This document shows positions 1 to 7,499 of a stretch of DNA of 20,436 nucleotides, piece after piece. The notes under the pieces were generated by a model. That model ran no database searches. It was given only the letters and a program-made list of their open reading frames with translations, and had not been told where the DNA came from. The first letter of the stretch is position 1, and each line of letters begins with the position of its first letter. A program made the position numbers and the translations under genes. The DNA is taken from assembly GCA_946886065.1 (NCBI GenBank), contig CAMPHU010000069.1:1-20436 (forward strand), read 5' to 3'. This DNA comes from an uncultured Massilia sp. (lineage in GTDB: Bacteria > Pseudomonadota > Gammaproteobacteria > Burkholderiales > Burkholderiaceae).

Positions 1-3
1 GCG

Positions 4-38
4 AAACCCCACCCGAGTGATCTCGGGTGGGGTTTTTT
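4..38 (+). terminator. Rho-independent terminator of an upstream gene
   Basis: A perfect 14-bp stem (4-17 pairing with 22-35) closes a TGAT tetraloop, and the descending arm runs into six T residues (33-38). This is a textbook intrinsic terminator for a gene ending just before the window on the + strand. The A-run at 4-6 is too short to make it convincing on the other strand. Confidence 0.9.
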
Positions 39-213
39 GCTTTGGGCGGCCGGAAAACAGCTGGCGATATGCGACGAACTTGGGGCCCCGCCGCTAGAGG
101 CTAGGACTTTCGGGACTCGGCGTCCCCTTGGCCGGAACCCAAATAGGTACGGGATGTTGTTATGGCATATAGGTAATTGCAAGCAGGTCGCTCTCCTAGC
201 GCCTCATCGTCTC

Positions 214-219
214 TATACT
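214..219 (+). promoter_or_regulatory. Candidate -10 element for the 250-1278 gene
   Basis: TATACT lies 30 bases before the ATG pair at 250/253 and would give a leader of about 24 nt. No clear -35 hexamer sits 16-18 bases upstream. The stretch 40-249 carries no gene that I can support and is visibly more AT-rich than its surroundings. Confidence 0.35.
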
Positions 220-249
220 GTTCCCTCCAGTAATCACCCAAGCGCCACG

Positions 250-1278
250 ATGATGTCGATCCGTCCTGCTCTACATATTTCCTTGCTGGCCCTGGCCGCC
301 TCCTTGACCTTGGCATATGCCCCGGCGGTCTTCGCAGACACGCTGCCGGCAGCCTGCGACAGGGGTGAACAAGGCCGCATGCCGCTCACTTACGGCGAAG
401 ACCTGCGCCCCATCGGAAAAGCCACGATCAACGGCGAGACCGTGTCCGTCATGCTGAACACCGGCGCCCCGGAATCGATCGTGCTCAACAAGAAAATCAT
501 GGAGCGCCTCGGTATTGCCGTTCGCAGCTCGACCGGGTTCATGGCGGCCGAAGATGCCCGCAACCCGACCGGCCAGGACATCGTTCGCGACAACGTCCTG
601 CACGCCAAGCTCAAGGAATTCTCCTTTGGGCGCGCGAAGAGCCAGGACGTCGAATATTTCGTCGAGGACTTCATGGACGATACCTTCGGCGTGCGGATGG
701 GAGCGCGCAGCCTACTGCAGACGGACCTGGAAATCGCATTGGACGAGGGCCACCTCGGCTTCTTCAAGCCCAAAGGCTGCTTCAAGGACCATCTGGCGTA
801 TTGGGACCAGGACGCGATAGCTGTCACCGCCAGGGCCGATCCTTGGCAGCGCGACCTGCGCGTCCTGTTCAGCGTTCGTATCGACGGCAAGGACATCTGG
901 GCCTTGCTCTCGACAGCGACTCCTTATTCCTACCTGCCGAAGGCAACTGCCACCCGCCTGGGGCTGACGCCCGAGTCGCCTGGCGCCACGCGCGAAGACC
1001 CTTTGCCAGGGCACGACGCCGGCAAACCGGTCTGGAAGGTGCCGGTGTCCCGGATGTCCATCGGCGCCCTCGAGGTCAAGGATATGGATCTGCGTTTGAT
1101 GGACTTGCCGCATTCGGGTGAGTTATTGATATTGGGCGCAGACTTCCTGCATCGCCACCGCGTCTATATCGCGCGCGACCAGAAGCTGGTCTATTTCTCG
1201 CCGATTAAACAGCCGAAGGTTTGGAAACGTGGTTCGGTGAAGGTGATCCCGCAATCCTTGACCGGGACCGGTTTATAA
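250..1278 (+). CDS. Exported retropepsin-like (aspartyl protease fold) protein with replaced catalytic aspartates
   Basis: The product has 342 residues. An upstream in-frame start at 37 is unlikely because residues 1-29 from the ATG at 250 form a normal signal peptide (hydrophobic core 8-28, cleavage near VFA-D30). No clear Shine-Dalgarno precedes the ATG at 250 or 253. Two repeated beta-rich lobes follow the retropepsin pattern: lobe 1 has an active-site-like turn N70-T71-G72-A73 after a hydrophobic strand, and lobe 2 (from about 203) has S221-T222-A223-T224 at the equivalent place, with the family-typical ILGADFL at 294-300 and a YFSP-like end. In active enzymes both turns read D-T/S-G. Here Asn and Ser stand where the Asp should be, so proteolysis is doubtful and a binding role is possible. 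The fold is likely, the substrate is unknown, and the protein is probably periplasmic. Confidence 0.75.
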   Translation: MMSIRPALHISLLALAASLTLAYAPAVFADTLPAACDRGEQGRMPLTYGEDLRPIGKATINGETVSVMLNTGAPESIVLNKKIMERLGIAVRSSTGFMAAEDARNPTGQDIVRDNVLHAKLKEFSFGRAKSQDVEYFVEDFMDDTFGVRMGARSLLQTDLEIALDEGHLGFFKPKGCFKDHLAYWDQDAIAVTARADPWQRDLRVLFSVRIDGKDIWALLSTATPYSYLPKATATRLGLTPESPGATREDPLPGHDAGKPVWKVPVSRMSIGALEVKDMDLRLMDLPHSGELLILGADFLHRHRVYIARDQKLVYFSPIKQPKVWKRGSVKVIPQSLTGTGL

Positions 1279-1319
1279 CAGGCTGCTCGTCCGGTATTCA
1301 GCCAACCGCACAAATCCGG

Positions 1320-1349
1320 ACAGCCCCGAAGCTAACGCACCGGGGCTGT
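1320..1349. terminator. Hairpin between convergent genes, possible bidirectional terminator
   Basis: CAGCCCCG at 1321-1328 pairs with CGGGGCTG at 1341-1348, extended by an A-T pair, around a 12-nt loop. It lies between the ends of the retropepsin-like gene (1278) and the convergent isoamylase (1363). The + strand continues TTTCACTTCACTTTC, which is T-rich but interrupted. No good T-run is present in the minus direction. Confidence 0.5.
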
Positions 1350-1362
1350 TTCACTTCACTTT

Positions 1363-3657
1363 CTACTTGGCGATCAGTAGCAGCGTACCGCGGCCGCACA
1401 CGCTGTAATTCGTGTACTCCCCGCCAATCAGGTCTTCCGCTCCCGGCGCCCGCACCTGCGACGCGCCTTCCGCCCAGGTGCAGGTATCCGTCACCCGGTA
1501 CCAGGTCTTGCCCGTTCCAGGCCAGGGCAGCGTGAAGTTCACCGCGCCACTCCAGGCGTTATGCGCCACATAGATGGCCGACGCCGAATCCCCGAACTCC
1601 GACCCGTCAATGCGCCACGCAATCGCATGGTTGGCCGAATTGTCGAAGTAAGCCGCATCCGCCACCCCGCCGTCCGGCTTGAACCAGCGCAGCTGCTCCA
1701 TCACGTTGCCATTGTTGTCCACGCTCGAGTAGAAATTCGTCGGCCGCAGCGCCGGATGGGCCTTGCGGAACGCGATCATCGCCTTGCTGAAGGACTGGAA
1801 GTTATTCTGGTCCGTCGTGCGCGTATAGCCCAGCCAATTGGCCGAGGAATCGAGGTTGTAGGGGTTGTTGTTGCAATTAATGCTGCGCAGCGCCTCATCC
1901 CCGCCCACGATCATCGGCACCCCGGCGGAGAGCATCATCAGCGCCATGCCGTTGCGCGCCGCCTTGCGCTGATCTGCCGCGATGCCCCCCTGGTCCCAGC
2001 TGTTGTTGTTGTCCTCGCCGCCGTCGCTCGGCCCATACGGCCAGGCCTGGTTGTTGTTCTTGCTGTTGCAGCTGTACAGGTCCTTCAGCGTGAAGCCGTC
2101 ATGCGCGGTGATGAAGTTCACCGAATGCCAGGGCTTGCGGCCGTCATCCCCGTACAGATCGCTCGACCCGGCAAAGCGCGTCGCCATCTGGCCGGTGGTG
2201 ATCGCCACGCTGCCGAGCTTGTTCTGCGCCTGGCGCACCACGTCGCGGTAGGCACCGTTCCACTCGGCCCAGCCGCTCGGGAAGCCGCCCACCTGGTAGG
2301 AATTTCCGCCGATCGCCCACGGCTCCGCGATCAGGTCGACGCCTGTGCCGCCCGCGGCCGGACGCGGCGGCAGTTCGGCCACGATGCGGTTGAGCGCATT
2401 GCCCGCATCCATCTTGTCGAAGTTGAAGCAGCCGTGCTGGCAAGTGTTGCCCAGCACCGAAGCCAGGTCGAAGCGGTAGCCGTCCACGCCCAGCTTGTCG
2501 CGCCAGTAGGCGAGCGAATCGACGATCAGGTTCTGGGCAATCGTGTTGCGCGTGTTGTAGTTGCCGCCGACGCCAGTATTGTCCCAGGAGTTCTGCATGT
2601 CCGAGGTCAGGCTGTAGTAGGTCGGGTTGTCCAGGCCGCGCATGCCGTACAGGTTGTAGGTGGTCTTGTCGGTCGGCGACCAGGCGCCGCCTTCGCCCGT
2701 GTGGTTGTACACCACGTCGATCAGCACCTTGATGCCGTTGTCGTGGAAGGCCTTCACCATTTCCTTGAACTCGCGGGTCGGGCCGCCCGGCGACTTGTCG
2801 TAGGCATAGCGGCGGTCCGGCGCGAAGTAGGCCAGGGTCATGTAGCCCCAATAGTTGTCGCCGCTCGTGCTGGTCGGGTCGTTGTCGTTGGTGTCGTTCT
2901 GGGTCTCCTGCAGCGGCAGGAATTCGACCGCCGTGACGCCCAGGCTGGCCAGGTAGGCGGCCTTCAGCCCCGCGCCCTTGTAGGTGCCGCGGTAGCTGCT
3001 GGCGATGCTGGTGTCGTTCATGGTCAGGCCGCGCACATGCGCCTCGTAGACCACATCGTCCTTGAGCGCGCGGGTCGGCTTGACCCCGGTCGACTGGGTG
3101 TCGCCCGCCAGCACGATCCCCTTCGGCGCGGACGAAGCGCTGTCGATGTTGCGGTAGGTGGCCCCGCTGGCGTAGATCGTCCCGTTGGTCATGGTCGGCG
3201 TGGTCGGATCGTGGCTCAGCTCGAGCGCGTACGGGTCGGTCAGCAGCTTGTTCGGGTTGAAGCGGTTGCCGGCGGCGTCGACGTCGGTGATGAAGCCCAG
3301 GCTGGAGCCCTTGGTCCAGCTGCTGTTGTAGGGCCAGTTCGGGCCCCAGGCGCGGTAGCCGTAGTACAGGGTGCCCGACAGGCCTTGCGCGCTCAGGGTG
3401 GAGGTCGGAATCGTCACGCTCCAGATGCCGTTCGAATTGGTCATCACGTAGCGCGCTTTTTCCGCGGTGCCGGTGGCGGTGCTGTACAGGTAAAGCTCGA
3501 TGCGCGTGGCCTTGCCCGAATAGACCTTGAAGCTCACGTTGGCCTTGGTGGCGTCATAGGCGGCGCCCAGCTTGCTCGGGTTGATGGCGGCCCAGGCGGG
3601 TGCGCCGAGCAGGGCGCCGGCGCATAGCGCGGCCAGCAATGTGCGTTGCAATTGCAT
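1363..3657 (-). CDS. Secreted isoamylase (GH13 alpha-1,6-glucan debranching enzyme)
   Basis: Isoamylase (EC 3.2.1.68) hydrolyses alpha-1,6 branches of glycogen and amylopectin. The 764-residue product is close in length and along its whole course to the Pseudomonas amyloderamosa enzyme as I remember it. Residues 1-23 are a signal peptide (cleavage around AWA-A24), followed by an N-terminal beta-sandwich domain (about 28-190) and the GH13 barrel. Visible GH13 regions are DVVYNH (314-319), VDGYRFD with nucleophile D397, IAEPW with acid/base E445, and TAHD with transition-state stabiliser D520. A C-terminal beta domain ends in LLLIAK. The ATG at 3657 has GGAGA six bases upstream. The gene is a single unit with no other glycogen genes nearby, so the enzyme probably scavenges external starch or glycogen rather than acting in internal turnover. 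Confidence 0.93.
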   Translation of the reverse strand: MQLQRTLLAALCAGALLGAPAWAAINPSKLGAAYDATKANVSFKVYSGKATRIELYLYSTATGTAEKARYVMTNSNGIWSVTIPTSTLSAQGLSGTLYYGYRAWGPNWPYNSSWTKGSSLGFITDVDAAGNRFNPNKLLTDPYALELSHDPTTPTMTNGTIYASGATYRNIDSASSAPKGIVLAGDTQSTGVKPTRALKDDVVYEAHVRGLTMNDTSIASSYRGTYKGAGLKAAYLASLGVTAVEFLPLQETQNDTNDNDPTSTSGDNYWGYMTLAYFAPDRRYAYDKSPGGPTREFKEMVKAFHDNGIKVLIDVVYNHTGEGGAWSPTDKTTYNLYGMRGLDNPTYYSLTSDMQNSWDNTGVGGNYNTRNTIAQNLIVDSLAYWRDKLGVDGYRFDLASVLGNTCQHGCFNFDKMDAGNALNRIVAELPPRPAAGGTGVDLIAEPWAIGGNSYQVGGFPSGWAEWNGAYRDVVRQAQNKLGSVAITTGQMATRFAGSSDLYGDDGRKPWHSVNFITAHDGFTLKDLYSCNSKNNNQAWPYGPSDGGEDNNNSWDQGGIAADQRKAARNGMALMMLSAGVPMIVGGDEALRSINCNNNPYNLDSSANWLGYTRTTDQNNFQSFSKAMIAFRKAHPALRPTNFYSSVDNNGNVMEQLRWFKPDGGVADAAYFDNSANHAIAWRIDGSEFGDSASAIYVAHNAWSGAVNFTLPWPGTGKTWYRVTDTCTWAEGASQVRAPGAEDLIGGEYTNYSVCGRGTLLLIAK

Positions 3658-3748
3658 GTCTTGTCTCCGTAAGTTGTTGAGGCCCTCTATGGGGCTTGAT
3701 GTGTACTTTCGCTACCTCTCCCGGACAGCTCATCAATACACGTAGACA

Positions 3749-3777
3749 ACGCTACTACCCAATTTGCATCAAGTCAA
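3749..3777 (-). promoter_or_regulatory. Candidate promoter of the isoamylase gene
   Basis: On the minus strand a TTGACT -35-like hexamer (3777-3772) is separated by 17 bases from TAGCGT (3754-3749). The -35 matches well and the -10 poorly. The predicted leader is about 85 nt. The 204-bp gap shared with the divergent response regulator holds no other gene. Confidence 0.3.
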
Positions 3778-3849
3778 TCGTGTGAACGTAGTTTTGTTAC
3801 GGCTGGATTGCCGCGGGGATTCTTCGGGCACGCTGGCCGGACGGGGCGA

Positions 3850-3855
3850 TACAAT
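3850..3855 (+). promoter_or_regulatory. -10 element placed for a leaderless response-regulator transcript
   Basis: TACAAT ends six bases before the ATG at 3862. The usual start point, about seven bases after the -10, would coincide with the A of the ATG. No Shine-Dalgarno separates the two elements (only AGGCCG). No convincing -35 is seen, so expression may rely on an activator. Confidence 0.45.
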
Positions 3856-3861
3856 AGGCCG

Positions 3862-4551
3862 ATGCGCATTCTCATCGTCGAAGACCATCCGGACATCCTG
3901 GCCAACCTGTACGGCTTCTTCGAGCCCAAGGGCCATGTGCTCGATTCCGCCCGCAACGGTTACGGCGGCCTGGCCCTGGCTTCCGAGACCGACTACGACG
4001 TCATCATCCTCGACGTCATGCTCCCCGGCCTGAACGGCCTCGAACTGTGCCAGAAGCTGCGCACGGACCTGGGCAAGACCACGCCGGTCCTGATGCTCAC
4101 CGCGCGCGACAGCCTGCCCGACAAGGTGGCGGGCTTCGACAGCGGCGCCGACGACTATCTGGTCAAGCCGTTCTCGCTGGTCGAGCTCGAGGTGCGCCTG
4201 AAGGCCCTGGTGCGCCGTTCGGCCGGCGCCCACGGCGTCAACAGCACCCTGCGCTTCGGTGAGCTCAGCTACGACCCGGACACCCAGGAAGCCGCCCGCG
4301 CCGGCGTGCCGGTCACGCTCACCAAGACCGGCTACATCCTGCTGCGCACCCTGATCGCCGCCGCGCCGCGCATCGTCACGCGCGAAGCGCTCGAACAGGC
4401 GGTATGGGGCGAGGACCGCCCCGACAGCGACGCGCTGCGCACCCACATCCACGCGCTGCGCCAGGCGATCGACAAGCCCTTTGCCTTCCCGATGCTGCAA
4501 ACGGTCGCCGGCGTCGGCTACAAACTGGTGCAGCAAGATGGCGCGCGCTGA
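3862..4551 (+). CDS. ColR-like OmpR/PhoB-family response regulator
   Basis: A 229-residue DNA-binding response regulator. The receiver domain (1-115) has the acidic pair E7/D8, phospho-acceptor D51 in the strand ILDVMLPG, T80 and K102 in the KPF turn. The winged-helix effector (about 128-226) ends VGYKLVQ. The C-terminal stretch with WGEDRPDSD, LRTHIHALRQ and IDKPF closely resembles Pseudomonas ColR as I recall it. ColR-type regulators control envelope and lipid A genes in response to metal stress. The start at ATG 3862 gives a canonical MRILIVED beginning; a TTG at 3808 would add 18 residues ahead of the receiver domain. The gene overlaps the kinase gene by 14 bases, so the two are co-translated. 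Its probable target site lies just before eptA. Confidence 0.9.
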   Translation: MRILIVEDHPDILANLYGFFEPKGHVLDSARNGYGGLALASETDYDVIILDVMLPGLNGLELCQKLRTDLGKTTPVLMLTARDSLPDKVAGFDSGADDYLVKPFSLVELEVRLKALVRRSAGAHGVNSTLRFGELSYDPDTQEAARAGVPVTLTKTGYILLRTLIAAAPRIVTREALEQAVWGEDRPDSDALRTHIHALRQAIDKPFAFPMLQTVAGVGYKLVQQDGAR

Positions 4552-5776
4552 ATCGCTCAGGCGGCGCATCGTCGTCGCTTTCCTCCTGTTCGGGCTCCTG
4601 TCCACGGTGCTGTTCGGCGTGATCGCCGCGGTGGCCGTCGAGGGCATCGAGGTCCAGCTGGTCGACAACCGCCTCGCCGCGGCAGCGGCATGGGCGGCGC
4701 CGCGCCAGGCCGCGGGGCTGGGCGTGGACATGCCGGCCGGCCTGCGCTTCCACCGCAACGAGGCCATTCCCGCCCCGCTCAAGGACTTGAGCGACGGCGT
4801 GCACAAGATCGACGTCGAAAGCACGCGCCTGCACGTGCTGGCGGGCCACGACGCGCTCGGCCGCTGGGTCCTGGTCGACCACGAGAGCGACTACGACAAG
4901 ATCGAGCGGGTCGTCTATTCCATGTACGCGGTATGCTTCGGCGGCTTCCTGCTGTTCGCCGCCATCCTGGGCCGCTTTCTCGGCACGCGCGTCGTCACGC
5001 CGATCCGGCAGCTGGCCGATTCGGTCGGCGCCGAGCGCCAGCCGGCCCAGCTGACCGGCCGCCAGGACGAGCTGGGCGTGCTGGCGCGCGCACTCGAGAC
5101 CCATACCCGCGAGCTGCGCGAAGTGCTCGACCGCGAGCGTTTCTTTACCGGCGACGTCAGCCACGAGCTGCGCAGCCCCCTGACCGTCATCATGGGCGCC
5201 GCCGAAATCCTGATGGACGCGTCCCACGCCCCCGCCGTGCGCGCGCCCGCCGAACGCATCTACCGCGCCGCGCGCGAGGCGGCGGAATGCGTGACCGTGC
5301 TGCTCATGCTGGCGCGCGCGCCCGAGCTGAAGGCCCAGCCACCCGTGGACGTGCACGACGTCGCCGGCGACGAGGTCGAACGCTACCGCCACCTGGTGGA
5401 GCACAAGCCGGTGACGCTGCGCTACCTCGACGGCGCGGCATTCAGCGTGCGCGCTCCGCGCGAGCTGTGCGCGGCGGCGATCGGCAACCTGGTGCGCAAC
5501 GCCTGCCAGTACACCGAGCACGGCGAGGTGTGCGTAAAGCTGGGCCCGGGCCAGGTCATCGTCGAGGACACCGGCCCGGGCCTGCCGGAGGCCGTGCGCG
5601 CCACCCTGGGCAAGGGCCCGGCCGTCCGTTCCATCGGCTCCTCGGGGACCGGCCTGGGCCTGGCGCTCGCGCGCCGCATCTGCGACTACCTCCATGCCGG
5701 CTTCCATTACGAAGACCGCCCCGGCGGCGGCAGCCGCTTCACGATCACCTTTGCGCCGGAATTAACGCCATCTTAA
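4538..5776 (+). CDS. ColS/PmrB-like sensor histidine kinase
   Basis: A 412-residue inner-membrane kinase partnered with the preceding regulator. TM1 spans about 11-34, a short periplasmic sensor about 35-124, and TM2 about 126-148, followed by HAMP (about 150-200), the HisKA dimerisation helix with H209 in SHELRSP, and HATPase_c with N box N317/N321, DTGPG (344-348) and GTGLGLA (370-376). All catalytic motifs are intact. The sensor starts with E35-G-I-E38, an ExxE pattern, and ends with D/E-rich sequence around 114-123. ExxE motifs bind Fe(III) or Zn(II) in PmrB and ColS, so metal sensing is plausible but unproven. I chose the ATG at 4538 because TM1 follows within ten residues. A start at 4481 would add a Cys-rich out-of-family extension overlapping the regulator gene. 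Confidence 0.9.
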   Translation: MARAESLRRRIVVAFLLFGLLSTVLFGVIAAVAVEGIEVQLVDNRLAAAAAWAAPRQAAGLGVDMPAGLRFHRNEAIPAPLKDLSDGVHKIDVESTRLHVLAGHDALGRWVLVDHESDYDKIERVVYSMYAVCFGGFLLFAAILGRFLGTRVVTPIRQLADSVGAERQPAQLTGRQDELGVLARALETHTRELREVLDRERFFTGDVSHELRSPLTVIMGAAEILMDASHAPAVRAPAERIYRAAREAAECVTVLLMLARAPELKAQPPVDVHDVAGDEVERYRHLVEHKPVTLRYLDGAAFSVRAPRELCAAAIGNLVRNACQYTEHGEVCVKLGPGQVIVEDTGPGLPEAVRATLGKGPAVRSIGSSGTGLGLALARRICDYLHAGFHYEDRPGGGSRFTITFAPELTPS

Positions 5777-5805
5777 CGCCGCGTTGACGCGGCACTGACG
5801 AGTCG
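5762..5805 (+). promoter_or_regulatory. Four-copy 11-bp direct repeat, candidate response-regulator operator for eptA
   Basis: Pentamers TTAAC (5762), TTAAC (5773), TTGAC (5784) and CTGAC (5795) recur at an exact 11-bp period, each followed by G; the first two share the octamer TTAACGCC. OmpR/PhoB-family dimers bind such half-sites on one helix face, and the PmrA box (YTTAAK repeated at 11 bp) is similar. The array begins inside the last codons of the kinase gene and ends just upstream of a TATCGT -10 candidate, the usual position for an activator. The inferred target is eptA-pap2. Confidence 0.6.
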
Positions 5806-5810
5806 CCCGC

Positions 5811-5816
5811 TATCGT
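5811..5816 (+). promoter_or_regulatory. Candidate -10 element of the eptA-pap2 promoter
   Basis: TATCGT lies six bases after the last repeat. No -35 consensus occurs at the right distance (TTGACG at 5784 is 21 bases away), as expected for a promoter that depends on an activator bound over the -35 region. Transcription would start near 5823. Confidence 0.35.
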
Positions 5817-5826
5817 GCACAGGTAA

Positions 5827-5846
5827 GGCGGCCGCACCTGGCCGCC
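5827..5846 (+). other. GC-only hairpin in the eptA leader
   Basis: GGCGGCC (5827-5833) pairs perfectly with GGCCGCC (5840-5846) around a 6-nt loop, 21 bases before the TTG start codon. A competing stem CAGGT/ACCTG (5820-5824 with 5836-5840) uses the loop of the first hairpin. No T-run follows, so it is not a standard terminator. Confidence 0.45.
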
Positions 5847-5867
5847 CGTGCTTCACGGTGGTCATAC

Positions 5868-7499
5868 TTGGACAAGTTCATCTCCCCGCGCGTCAGCGCA
5901 CCCATGCTCATCCTGACGATGTCGCTGCTGCTCGCGACCGCAGGCAATATCGATTTCTGGTCCACTTTCGTGCGCGCCGCGGGCGGCCTGACGCCGGCGC
6001 ACCTGCCGCTCCTGGCGGGCACCTTCGTCATCGTGGTCCTGTTCTTCAACGCGCTGCTGACGCTGGCGAGCTTCCGCTTCGTCGCCAAGCCGGTGCTGAT
6101 CGCGATCCTGCTCACCGCATCCTGCGCCAGCTACTTCATCCACGAATACGGCATCGTGATCGACAAGGCCATGGTCCAGAACGTGTTCGAGACCGACGTG
6201 CGCGAAGCGGGCGAACTGCTCAACTGGAGGCTGGTGCTGTCGGTCACGGTCTTCGGCGTGCTGCCTTCGCTGTTCGTGGCGCGCGCCCGCATCCAGTTCC
6301 CGCAAGGGCTGCGCGGCGTCGTGCGCCGGTCCGGCATCGCCGCCGGCTCGCTGGCCCTGGCCGCGCTGCTGCTGGTGCTGTTCTTCAAGAGCCTGGCGCC
6401 GGCGCTGCGCGAGCACCGCGAGCTGCGCTACCTGCTCACGCCGACCAACTACATCCAGGCGCTGCACGGCTACCTGCGCAACAAATGGAGCACGCCGGTC
6501 GCCATCGCGCCGCTCGGCCGCGACGCTGCCAAGGGCCACGCCTGGGCCGGACAAACCCGCAAGACTGTCACCGTGATCGTGGTCGGCGAAACCGCACGCG
6601 CCCAGAACTTCTCGCTCAACGGCTACGGCCGCGACACCAATCCGATGCTGGCGCGCGAGTCCGGCCTGATCAACTTCGCCAACGTGCAGTCCTGCGGCAC
6701 GGCCACGGCGGTGTCGGTGCCCTGCGTGTTCTCGGCGTTGGGACGCGAGCGCTACGACGGCGACAAGGCCTATCACCAGGAAGGCTTGCTGGACGTGCTG
6801 GCGCATGCGGGCTTCCGCGTGGTCTGGCTCGACAATAACTCCGGCTGCAAGGGCGCCTGCGACCGCGTCGAGTTCCGCGACTTGTCGGCTCCGAAGCCTG
6901 GCTCCGCCCATTGCGCGGGCGATGAGTGCTACGACGAACGTCTGCTCGAGGAACTGCCGCAGCTGGCCAGGGACAGCAGCCGCGACCTGGTCGTGGTGCT
7001 GCACCAGAAGGGCAGCCACGGTCCCGCCTACGCCAAGCGCTATCCGCAGGGCTTCGGGCGCTTCGGTCCCGTGTGCGACACCAGCGAATTCGAGAAGTGC
7101 TCGCGCGAGTCCATCGTCAACGCCTACGACAACACCATCCTGTACACCGACACTTTCCTCGCCAGGACCATCGATCTCCTGCGCAGCCTCGATGGCGTCG
7201 ACACGTCGATGCTGTATTTTTCCGATCACGGCGAATCGCTCGGCGAAGGCAACATGTACCTGCACGGCGCACCCTACCTGTTCGCGCCCGGCGAGCAGAC
7301 CCACGTGCCGATGATGCTGTGGATGTCGGACCGCTTCAGCGAACGCTTCGGCATCGATCGCACCTGCCTGGCCGCGCGGCGCCAGCAGCCACTCTCGCAC
7401 GACAACGTGTTCCATTCGGTGCTGGGCATGCTCGACGTGGACACGGCGGTGCTCAATCCCAAGCTGGACCTGTTCCATGCCTGCGTCCGTGGTTCCTGA
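5868..7499 (+). CDS. eptA: Phosphoethanolamine-lipid A transferase (EptA/MCR family)
   Basis: Transfers phosphoethanolamine from phosphatidylethanolamine to lipid A phosphates on the periplasmic face of the inner membrane, lowering surface charge and polymyxin binding. The 543-residue product has an N-terminal membrane domain (about five helices in residues 12-175) and a periplasmic sulfatase-fold domain. Residues matching the MCR-1 active site are all present: E241 in GETARAQ, nucleophile T280 in CGTATAVSVPC, H379/H384 in LHQKGSH, D453/H454 in SDHGES and H466 in YLHG. Paired cysteines (276/286, 327/331, 349/354, 403/411) fit the family's disulfides. The start is TTG 5868 with GGTGG six bases upstream; no ATG is available before codon 13. 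It overlaps the PAP2 gene by 23 bases and lies 91 bases after the kinase. Confidence 0.93.
   Translation: MDKFISPRVSAPMLILTMSLLLATAGNIDFWSTFVRAAGGLTPAHLPLLAGTFVIVVLFFNALLTLASFRFVAKPVLIAILLTASCASYFIHEYGIVIDKAMVQNVFETDVREAGELLNWRLVLSVTVFGVLPSLFVARARIQFPQGLRGVVRRSGIAAGSLALAALLLVLFFKSLAPALREHRELRYLLTPTNYIQALHGYLRNKWSTPVAIAPLGRDAAKGHAWAGQTRKTVTVIVVGETARAQNFSLNGYGRDTNPMLARESGLINFANVQSCGTATAVSVPCVFSALGRERYDGDKAYHQEGLLDVLAHAGFRVVWLDNNSGCKGACDRVEFRDLSAPKPGSAHCAGDECYDERLLEELPQLARDSSRDLVVVLHQKGSHGPAYAKRYPQGFGRFGPVCDTSEFEKCSRESIVNAYDNTILYTDTFLARTIDLLRSLDGVDTSMLYFSDHGESLGEGNMYLHGAPYLFAPGEQTHVPMMLWMSDRFSERFGIDRTCLAARRQQPLSHDNVFHSVLGMLDVDTAVLNPKLDLFHACVRGS

Noticed and set aside
37..249. In-frame N-terminal extension of the retropepsin-like gene
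   Set aside because: It starts inside the terminator T-run, has no family resemblance, and would bury a good signal peptide beginning at 250.
1561..3627. 688-codon open frame on the + strand opposite isoamylase
   Set aside because: It is an Ala/Val/Arg/His-rich shadow of GC-rich coding DNA; the minus-strand isoamylase has full catalytic motifs and a ribosome-binding site.
5862..7478. 538-codon minus-strand open frame opposite eptA
   Set aside because: Composition is that of an antisense shadow (Ala/Gln/Arg/His-rich, no domains), and eptA on the + strand is complete.
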